20,816 bases of DNA from an uncultured Prevotellaceae bacterium. Lineage in GTDB: Bacteria > Bacteroidota > Bacteroidia > Bacteroidales > Bacteroidaceae. The stretch is from assembly GCA_937893145.1 (NCBI GenBank), contig CALBJW010000150.1:1-20816 (forward strand). Direction: 5' to 3'. Below are positions 14,807-20,816 of this stretch, piece after piece. Within the stretch, counting starts at the first letter, position 1. Each line of letters opens with the position of its first letter. The notes under the pieces are model-generated. The model saw nothing but the letters and a program-made list of their open reading frames with translations, had not been told where the DNA came from and made no database searches. A program made the position numbers and the translations under genes.

Positions 14807-14836
14807 CAAAGGTAATACATTTTTCTCATTTAACAA
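14807..14836 (-). promoter_or_regulatory. Promoter of the alkaline phosphatase gene
   Basis: On the minus strand TTG (14834-14836) is followed after 19 bases by TACCTTTG (14807-14814), a good Bacteroidetes promoter. The start codon is at 14774, giving a leader of about 25 bases. It lies directly behind the stop codon of the GH29 gene, whose end (14841-14863) can form only a weak, bulged stem. Confidence 0.65.
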
Positions 14837-14846
14837 CAAGAAAACC

Positions 14847-16235
14847 TCAATTTTGCGAGTTTTGTATGGAAAACTTTACCGCAATTCCATTCTCTGAAGT
14901 GCGTGGAAGGAATACGGTTGTGATGCCGTTATTAGTTTTCCACTTGAGTGATTTGCCACTTGAGAGGAGCTGCATCTTGGTGCCACGACGAGGGGTGTTG
15001 CCCTTCCATGAGATAGAGGAAGGGAGAGGTTTGCCATCCTGCTTTGGGATGATGGCATAGAGAGTCTTACCATCCTTGTTGGCTGTGAACCATACGGTGC
15101 GGTCATCATTAGTATATACTTCTGTTGGGATGGTGGAGTAGATGGCTTCTCCATTTGCTCGTGTCCATTGCCCTATCTCATGAAGTGTACGCACGGAGTG
15201 GTCCTCGATAAGTCCTTGTGGTGTAGGACCAACACCAAGAAGCAATGAACCACCCTTCGCAACGACCTCGGCGAGTGTGGCGATAACCTTTGCTGCCGAC
15301 TTCAACTTCTTCTCCACATCGGGAACCCATCCCCAATCGGTAGTGAGAGTCATGCAAGTCTCCCAAGGATTGAGAATCTGATGGTCGGGAATCTGCTGTT
15401 CAGGCGTTTGATAGTTCTCGTGAGGACCTGGACAAGCACGATCGACAACGATGAGTCCTGGCTGATGACTGCGTGCCATATCGACGATAGCATCAAGACG
15501 GATGTCCTCCTTAGGAGGTGTACACCATCCACCATCAAGCCAAAGGATGTCGAGAGGACCGTAGCCTGTGGTGAGTTCCTCTATCTGATTATAGACATAC
15601 TGCTGGTAACGCTTCCAACGAGCAGGGTATTTCTCGATGGAATAGTTGTGAAAACGGTTTGGTGTTGCTCTCGACGACCACCAATAATCCTGCGAATGCC
15701 AGTCGGGTTTGGAGAAATAGCAACCAATCTTCATGCCTTCATTACGAAAGGCTCCGAAGATATGTTTCAAGGCATCGGCACGAGGGTTGGAGGCAAATGG
15801 AGAGTGCATCACGGTGAAGTCCGTTTGTTTCGAATCGTAGATGCAGAATCCATCATGATGCTTTGAAGTGCAGACCACATACTTCATGCCTGCATCCTTT
15901 GCTACGGAAGCCCATTGTTCGGGATTGAACTGGGTAGGATTGAAATTGTTTATCTGTCCCCAGTAGTATTGCTTGAACTCATCGTAGGTACGAGTGCTGT
16001 CGGGAGTAATCCACTCTTCGCAGGTGAGTTCCCAACTCTCGCATCGTCCCATCACGGAGTACAAGCCCCAATGGATGAGGATGCCAAACTTGAGGTCTTG
16101 CCACTTATGAAGATTATCCAGCACCTTCTGGTCTGTTGGCCACACATACGATGGCGATACTTCATGAACAAAAGACTGCGCTGATGCCATAAGTGACACC
16201 AGTGCAGTCAATATAGAGATAACTGTTTTTTTCAT
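14847..16235 (-). CDS. GH29 alpha-L-fucosidase-like enzyme, exported
   Basis: 462 residues with signal peptide MKKTVISILTALVSLMASAQ. The family 29 (beta/alpha)8 barrel shows in order KFGILIHWGLYS (49-60), SKHHDGFCIYDS (124-135), IGCYFSKPDWH (170-180), and LDILWLDGGW (228-237) with the likely nucleophile Asp234. The acid/base is probably Glu279 in NYQTPEQQIP; this is inferred from family patterns. The C-terminal about 90 residues form the usual beta-sandwich. It releases terminal alpha-L-fucose, or a related sugar, from glycans in the periplasm or outside. It starts 10 bases after the pullulanase stop, so it belongs to the same mRNA. An alpha-fucosidase in an alpha-glucan operon is unexpected: either the glycan is mixed or the substrate differs from the family name. 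Confidence 0.9.
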   Translation of the reverse strand: MKKTVISILTALVSLMASAQSFVHEVSPSYVWPTDQKVLDNLHKWQDLKFGILIHWGLYSVMGRCESWELTCEEWITPDSTRTYDEFKQYYWGQINNFNPTQFNPEQWASVAKDAGMKYVVCTSKHHDGFCIYDSKQTDFTVMHSPFASNPRADALKHIFGAFRNEGMKIGCYFSKPDWHSQDYWWSSRATPNRFHNYSIEKYPARWKRYQQYVYNQIEELTTGYGPLDILWLDGGWCTPPKEDIRLDAIVDMARSHQPGLIVVDRACPGPHENYQTPEQQIPDHQILNPWETCMTLTTDWGWVPDVEKKLKSAAKVIATLAEVVAKGGSLLLGVGPTPQGLIEDHSVRTLHEIGQWTRANGEAIYSTIPTEVYTNDDRTVWFTANKDGKTLYAIIPKQDGKPLPSSISWKGNTPRRGTKMQLLSSGKSLKWKTNNGITTVFLPRTSENGIAVKFSIQNSQN

Positions 16236-16245
16236 GAGATAGTAA

Positions 16246-18192
16246 TTACTTATGTATTATCAATGCTTGCTGTGGCCCTACGGTAATAGTGCCACCTTTG
16301 CACTTATCGAGACCCCCGACTGCAACCATGCCATCACGACAGACAACGGTGTAGGAGCCTTCTGGGATGGTGACTTGCTGAGGAGTCTTGTTGGAGTTCA
16401 TGATGCAGATGATGTCGCTCCACGAATCACCCACAGCCTTGCCGTTGAGTGTGAAGGCTATAACGCATGATGGAGCATCGAGGAAGCGCATGTTCTTGCG
16501 AACCAGTTCTGCATCTGCCATGCGGAAAGCCTTGTGAGCAGTACGCATTTCGATGAGACCTCTATAATAAAGGAAGACATCAGGGTATTTGCTGAGGTTG
16601 TTCCAATCAATCTGATTGATGCTATCGGGTGAGTTGTAGGAATTGTAAACACCCTTTTTATCACGAAGCACCTCCTCACCAGCCCATAGGAATGGGATGC
16701 CTTGTGAGGTGAGCACGAAGGTCTGGGCGAGTTTGTCGAGACGAATGAGTTCGTCGGTTTGTATGCCAGGGAAAGATGTGCGAATGCGATCGACAAGACT
16801 CATGTCATCATGGCACGATACATACGAGACATGTTGAGTAGGTTGTGCAGTCCAAGCCGCCTTGCTGTAGTTCACCTTCGACATATCAACCTGTGGATGC
16901 TGAATGCCTCCAACAAGTCCGAACTTGATGCTCTCTTCATTGCCCGCGATGGCTGCAAGGAAAGCAGGTTTGGTATCGTCAGAGAATGGGCCACGAATGG
17001 CATCACGCATATCATCGGCAAAAGCACCAATACCCGGCATCTTGTATGTGACAGCCTTCATAGCGAGGCGGTCCTGCTCGATGGCACAAGTGCCTGCACT
17101 CCATCCCTCACCGTAGATAGTGATTGAAGGGTCTATCTTGTTGACTTCAGCACGAATGATGTTCATGGTCTCGATGTCATGAATACCCATGAGGTCGAAA
17201 CGGAAACCATCGATGTGGTATTCGTTTATCCAATGCTTCACACTCTCGAGCATGAACTGGCGCATGAGAGGTTTTTCAGAAGCAGTCTCGTTGCCACAGC
17301 CCGAACCATCGGAGTAGTTGCCTCCAGTAGAACCGATATTGCCAGCAGAACCTTTGCCTTGCTCTGTCATGCGATAGTAGTAGTCGGGATAGGTGAGTTG
17401 GAAGTTGCTGCCATCAATAGCCATGCAATGGTTATAGACCACATCGAGGATGACACGAATGCCAGCATTGTGAAGTGCCTGCACCATCTGCTTGAACTCA
17501 CGGATGCGAACATCAGGACGAGTGGCATCAGTAGAGTATGAACCCTCAGGAACATTATAATTGAGTGGGTCGTAACCCCAGTTGTATTGAGGAACATCAG
17601 GACGACTCTCATCTACTGTGGCATAGTCGTAGGAAGGAAGAATCTGCACAGCATTGATGCCGAGAGTCTTGAGATAGTATATGTTCTTTGGTTCGGTGAG
17701 AGCAAGGAACTTGCCCGGATGCTGACTCTTGCTGCTTGGATGGATGGAGAAGTCACGATGGTGCATCTCATAGACCACGAGGTCGGAAGGTGAAGAGATA
17801 GCAGGTCGTGAGTCCTTGTCCCAACCTTCAGGATTAGTTGTAGAGAGGTCGAGGATGGCAGCACGCTTTCCATTCACTCCGACTGCGGTTGCAAAGGTGC
17901 CAGGACATTCGCCTCGTCCCATGTCGAAGGTATAGAACTTGCCGAGAAGGTCGCCCTTTACGATTGTTTGCCAACGATCCTGCCCTACTCTCTTGAGCGA
18001 TACGACCTTTGAAGGGATGCTTGCAGAAGCAGAGTTATAGATGCGCACCTTGACAGACTTTGCTGATGAAGGGGCATTAAGGGTGAATACCGTTTGCTTT
18101 TGCGAGTATTGCATCTCGTTGAACAAGCGTTCCTGTGCATGAACAAGGAAGAATGTTGCGGATGCAAGTATTGAAAGAATAAGTCTTTTCAT
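16246..18192 (-). CDS. pulA: Type I pullulanase (GH13)
   Basis: 648 residues with an N-terminal signal peptide (MKRLILSILASATFFLVHAQ). It cuts alpha-1,6 branch links in pullulan, glycogen or starch fragments. A beta-sandwich N-domain (about 25-120) precedes the catalytic barrel with the pullulanase signature YNWGYDP (203-209), DVVYNH (250-255), GFRFDLMG with nucleophile Asp333, YGEGW with acid/base Glu362, and VSCHDD with Asp462. In the last motif, the usual Asn after Asp is Asp463, and Cys replaces the usual small residue. The all-beta C-terminal domain is complete. Length is normal for type I enzymes of Bacteroidales. Placed 25 bases after the transporter gene and 10 bases before the GH29 gene, it is part of the same operon and probably debranches the glucan before or during uptake. 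Confidence 0.94.
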   Translation of the reverse strand: MKRLILSILASATFFLVHAQERLFNEMQYSQKQTVFTLNAPSSAKSVKVRIYNSASASIPSKVVSLKRVGQDRWQTIVKGDLLGKFYTFDMGRGECPGTFATAVGVNGKRAAILDLSTTNPEGWDKDSRPAISSPSDLVVYEMHHRDFSIHPSSKSQHPGKFLALTEPKNIYYLKTLGINAVQILPSYDYATVDESRPDVPQYNWGYDPLNYNVPEGSYSTDATRPDVRIREFKQMVQALHNAGIRVILDVVYNHCMAIDGSNFQLTYPDYYYRMTEQGKGSAGNIGSTGGNYSDGSGCGNETASEKPLMRQFMLESVKHWINEYHIDGFRFDLMGIHDIETMNIIRAEVNKIDPSITIYGEGWSAGTCAIEQDRLAMKAVTYKMPGIGAFADDMRDAIRGPFSDDTKPAFLAAIAGNEESIKFGLVGGIQHPQVDMSKVNYSKAAWTAQPTQHVSYVSCHDDMSLVDRIRTSFPGIQTDELIRLDKLAQTFVLTSQGIPFLWAGEEVLRDKKGVYNSYNSPDSINQIDWNNLSKYPDVFLYYRGLIEMRTAHKAFRMADAELVRKNMRFLDAPSCVIAFTLNGKAVGDSWSDIICIMNSNKTPQQVTIPEGSYTVVCRDGMVAVGGLDKCKGGTITVGPQQALIIHK

Positions 18193-18217
18193 ACTATTTA
18201 TGATTGGCTTTGAGCTC

Positions 18218-19555
18218 TTACTTTGACTTTATAGTGAACACACAACATGAACCGATAGCAAGGAGGACACCTGCGAGTACGAGCATCATGACTTGTTCAC
18301 CACCGAGTGCTTTGAGGAATACACCACCAAGCACGGCTGCTACAATCTGAGGAAGACAGATGGTGCAGTTGAAGAGTCCGAGATATGTTCCCATCTTTGG
18401 ATTGCCTTGGAGAGCATTGGTGAAGAGGATGAATGGGAAGGCAAGCATACCAGCCCAAGCACATCCGATGAGGAGGAAACTGATGAAGAGGACATACTGG
18501 TTTGTTACCCACATAGTGCTGATGAAACCTACAGCTCCGAGAAGGAGGGAGATGATGTAGGCAAACTTAGTGTTTGTGAGTTTTGTGAGTGCAGGAATGA
18601 GTGCTGCCCAGATGACAGAACCGATAGCCTGAACCGCGAACACCACACCTACCCAGTTGCCTGCCTCCTGATAACCTGCCGAATGAACATCGGTTGTACC
18701 CCAACACTGTGCTGCTACGGCTCCATTGGTATAGGTCCACATATACATGAAAGCAGCCCAACAGAAGAACTGAACAAGTCCGATAGAGAAGAAAGTATAA
18801 GGGATAGATGCCGACTTGCCCTGCTCTGTTCTTGCTACAACAGCACCGGCAGTCTGCTCTTCTGCTCCAGCACCAAACTTAGCCATCTCCTCTGGCGAGT
18901 ATTCCTTCACATTGAATGTGGTGTAGATAACACAAAGAATGAGGATTGCTGCACCAATATAGAACGAATAGATAACCGAATTAGGGATGACACCCTCTGG
19001 TGCTACATTCTGCACACCGAGGAAGGTGAAGATGTATGGGAAAAGGTAACCAACGAGTGAACCAGCATTGCAAAGGAACGACTGAATGCTATATGCCACA
19101 CCCTTCTGTTCTTCGTTTACCATATCGCCAACCATCATCTTGAATGGCTGCATGGCGATGTTGATAGATGTGTCGAGGAACATGAGCGACATGAGTCCGA
19201 AGAGCATTGTTCCTGTGAGTCCCCACATCACAACCTGAGTGGTGAGACCAAGTGAACCCGCATTAGGAAGCATGAGCATAACGGCTACTGCAACGATTGC
19301 TCCAACGAAGAGGTATGGGATGCGACGACCAAAGCGACACCATGTCTTGTCGGAAAGGATTCCGATGATTGGCTGCACTATCATACCCATGAGTGGAGGA
19401 AGAATCCAGAAGAAGGAAAGTTGGTGTGGGTCTGCACCAAGAGTGGCGAAGATACGAGAGATATTGGCACTCTGAAGTGCGTATGCAATCTGAACACCAA
19501 AGAAACCAAACGAGATGTTGAAGAGTTTCCAGAAAGATAGATTAGGTTGTTTCAT
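18218..19555 (-). CDS. MFS sugar transporter (SLC45/GPH-like, probable maltose or malto-oligosaccharide importer)
   Basis: 445 residues, about 12 membrane segments. The loop GILSDKTWCRFGRRIPY (65-81) is the MFS motif between segments 2 and 3 in the form typical of SLC45-like and sugar:cation symporters. Phe/Trp-rich segments, an NISFGFFGVQIAYALQSANI opening and conserved DMVNEEQKGVAYSIQSF also match this group, which in Bacteroidetes is often found with starch genes. It would import maltose or malto-oligosaccharides across the inner membrane. It sits between the secreted amylase and the pullulanase genes on the same strand, which supports a glucan substrate. Its start is 91 bases after the amylase stop; that gap holds a GC-rich hairpin. 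The exact sugar is inferred from neighbours. Confidence 0.85.
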   Translation of the reverse strand: MKQPNLSFWKLFNISFGFFGVQIAYALQSANISRIFATLGADPHQLSFFWILPPLMGMIVQPIIGILSDKTWCRFGRRIPYLFVGAIVAVAVMLMLPNAGSLGLTTQVVMWGLTGTMLFGLMSLMFLDTSINIAMQPFKMMVGDMVNEEQKGVAYSIQSFLCNAGSLVGYLFPYIFTFLGVQNVAPEGVIPNSVIYSFYIGAAILILCVIYTTFNVKEYSPEEMAKFGAGAEEQTAGAVVARTEQGKSASIPYTFFSIGLVQFFCWAAFMYMWTYTNGAVAAQCWGTTDVHSAGYQEAGNWVGVVFAVQAIGSVIWAALIPALTKLTNTKFAYIISLLLGAVGFISTMWVTNQYVLFISFLLIGCAWAGMLAFPFILFTNALQGNPKMGTYLGLFNCTICLPQIVAAVLGGVFLKALGGEQVMMLVLAGVLLAIGSCCVFTIKSK

Positions 19556-19571
19556 AAGGACCCACCCCCTG

Positions 19572-19591
19572 CCCCTCCCTAAATGGAGGGG
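19572..19591. repeat. GC-rich dispersed hairpin between amylase and transporter genes
   Basis: CCCCTCC pairs with GGAGGGG around the loop CTAAAT (7-base stem); the repeat continues to the left as CCCACCCCCTG. It resembles the hairpins at 1709-1731 and 2457-2470. It stands inside the presumed operon, so could lower or protect the downstream part of the mRNA. No T-run follows directly in the minus direction. Confidence 0.55.
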
Positions 19592-19646
19592 AGTAGATAC
19601 TATCTAAAAGGTAGTAATCTTTGCCCCGAGGGTGATGAGGGATTAG

Positions 19647-20816
19647 TTAATATACTATTTTTTTATTATTTCTGATGTAGATGTGGCCCTGAAGAGGTGT
19701 TGTGACCTTTCTGCCCATGAGGTCGTACAAAGGAGAAGAGACATCTTCTGATACGACTGGAGCAATAGAAGTGGCTTCGGTTACATCCTTATGTGATATG
19801 GTCGCACCTGTGAGGGTTGCCTCGTAGTAGTGGTCGGAAGTGAGGTTGGTGATGTCGGCAGTCTGTGGTTTGCCGCTACCCTGATTAAAGATAATGTTGA
19901 AGTAGTAATCAGGGGTGTCGATGTTGACAGTCTGATAGTACCATGTCTCACCGTTGATGATAGTTGTGGCTGGTTGTTTGCCTGGCCAGTTACCATTGAG
20001 TTGGGCGTTGTTGTTACTATCCCAGATGTAGAAATACACAGGAGTGAAGTTTGCCTTCACATAGATGGTAGCGGTATGAGGAGTGAAGTTGCCGAGTTCT
20101 TCCTCTGCAGCCTTGATTTCATCTGCTATCTGCTGTTCCACCTTATTCCATTCTGCTGCCACATCGTTTGAGAGGTAGTAGATGTAGTCCTTGCCCGAAC
20201 AAACCTTTGTGTAACCCGAAGGAGCAGCGTATGCGGTTGGAGTCTTGCCGACAACACAGATGAGAGAACCCTTTGTACCTGTTGTCTTCACTCCGTAATA
20301 GAGTTGAGCGGAAGCAACCTGTTCGTACTTGCTTGTATTTGTTATGCCAGCAAGTTTGCGGGCAGAAATCATTCTCTTGATGTCGCTCTTTGCATTCATC
20401 CAGTGCTTGAGGAACACACATGGAGTGCCAGGCATAGCGAGCATAAAGGCATTTGCAGCGAGGGTGTCACCCTTGAGCGGGTCCTGTTCTGCACCCGGAC
20501 GGCGTTCTGTATCGTGGTTCTCCACGAAGGTAACGGCATGCTTCTGGTAGTCTGTCTGAAGAGCGAGTGGATAACCGCCTGCATCGGAAGGATTGCCTGC
20601 AAGGATAGTCCAGTTGTTCTGGCTCACAGCATCACGAACACGATAGCGGAACTGGAAATCGAAGGCTGAAGAGGTTGGAGTTCCATCAACCTTTGTGCCA
20701 TCAATCCACGACTTGATGCGTGAAGAGGAATCCCAGTATTCGCCTACCGAGAACTGAGGATGAGAAGCTGTATTGTAGTCGGCAAGGATAGATGCCGAAT
20801 AACCCTTCACCATATC
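19647..20816 (-). CDS. Secreted alpha-amylase (GH13), C-terminal 389 residues, with starch-binding module and T9SS-like tail
   Basis: Open to the window edge, so the N-terminus is missing. The first visible codons read DMVKGYSASIL, the end of the GH13 region carrying the nucleophile; the Asp at 20814-20816 is probably it. FSVGEYWD (Glu, codon 20739-20741) gives the acid/base and TFVENHDTERR (Asp, 20511-20513) the third acid. AMPGTPCVFLKHW and the domain C strands follow. From ATIYVKANFTPVYFYIWDSN a CBM26-like starch-binding module runs about 75 residues. The end, LYDLMGRKVTTPLQGHIYI followed by NNKKIVY, looks like a type IX secretion sorting domain, so the enzyme would be secreted or surface-attached. 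First visible gene of the operon that continues with the transporter and pullulanase. It hydrolyses internal alpha-1,4 links of starch or glycogen. Confidence 0.92.
   Translation of the reverse strand, partial: DMVKGYSASILADYNTASHPQFSVGEYWDSSSRIKSWIDGTKVDGTPTSSAFDFQFRYRVRDAVSQNNWTILAGNPSDAGGYPLALQTDYQKHAVTFVENHDTERRPGAEQDPLKGDTLAANAFMLAMPGTPCVFLKHWMNAKSDIKRMISARKLAGITNTSKYEQVASAQLYYGVKTTGTKGSLICVVGKTPTAYAAPSGYTKVCSGKDYIYYLSNDVAAEWNKVEQQIADEIKAAEEELGNFTPHTATIYVKANFTPVYFYIWDSNNNAQLNGNWPGKQPATTIINGETWYYQTVNIDTPDYYFNIIFNQGSGKPQTADITNLTSDHYYEATLTGATISHKDVTEATSIAPVVSEDVSSPLYDLMGRKVTTPLQGHIYIRNNKKIVY

Noticed and set aside
14841..14863. Possible terminator after the GH29 gene
   Set aside because: The stem AAAAC(C)TC/GAGTTTT is short, bulged and overlaps the stop codon, with no T-run; too weak to annotate.
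18293..19060. Open frame of 255 codons on the plus strand
   Set aside because: Antisense to the MFS transporter gene; very rich in Glu, Cys and Ser as expected of reverse-complemented membrane-protein codons.
19596..19624. Possible terminator after the amylase gene
   Set aside because: The imperfect repeat around TACTA/TAGTA has a short stem and mismatches, and lies inside a likely operon.

Overview
The window looks like a chromosomal piece of a Bacteroidales bacterium, most likely Prevotella or a close relative. The evidence is Bacteroidetes-type -7 promoter boxes (TAnnTTTG, four of them upstream of genes with a good fit), a general lack of Shine-Dalgarno sequences, many exported proteins starting with MKK, a large Bacteroidales-type lipoprotein, and a secreted amylase that ends in what looks like a type IX secretion sorting tail. 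I see no tRNA, rRNA, CRISPR array or complete insertion sequence with ends.

Left part (1-4420): the first 539 codons of alaS run leftwards off the window edge. Divergent from it is a likely operon of lemA, an M48 membrane metalloprotease (TTG start) and a family 2 glycosyltransferase. The last 21 codons of that glycosyltransferase come from a perfect 28-bp inverted repeat. Middle part (4421-9095): a cell-surface polysaccharide locus. Two overlapping glycosyltransferase genes run leftwards, and a Wzx-like flippase plus another family 2 glycosyltransferase run rightwards. The start codon of that last glycosyltransferase lies inside a heptamer tandem repeat that also occurs, with the same flank and the same relative orientation, in front of alaS.

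At 9115-10269 lies a Y1 (HUH) transposase of the REP-associated tyrosine transposase type. It is fused to a C-terminal domain that resembles a DprA/SLOG-like Rossmann fold, and the two are joined by an 11-residue tandem repeat. The window also carries several GC-rich dispersed hairpins and heptamer tracts in intergenic positions. Whether the transposase acts on them is open, but this is the most interesting system here.

Right part (10447-20816), all on the minus strand: an 865-residue calcium-motif (LruC/DUF4842-like) lipoprotein with its own promoter and terminator; a PhoA-type alkaline phosphatase with its own promoter and terminator; and a four-gene carbohydrate operon read amylase (5' end off the window) - MFS sugar transporter - type I pullulanase - GH29 fucosidase-like enzyme. 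The first three would break down alpha-glucan outside or at the cell surface, import the malto-oligosaccharides and debranch them. The place of the fucosidase in this chain is unexplained.
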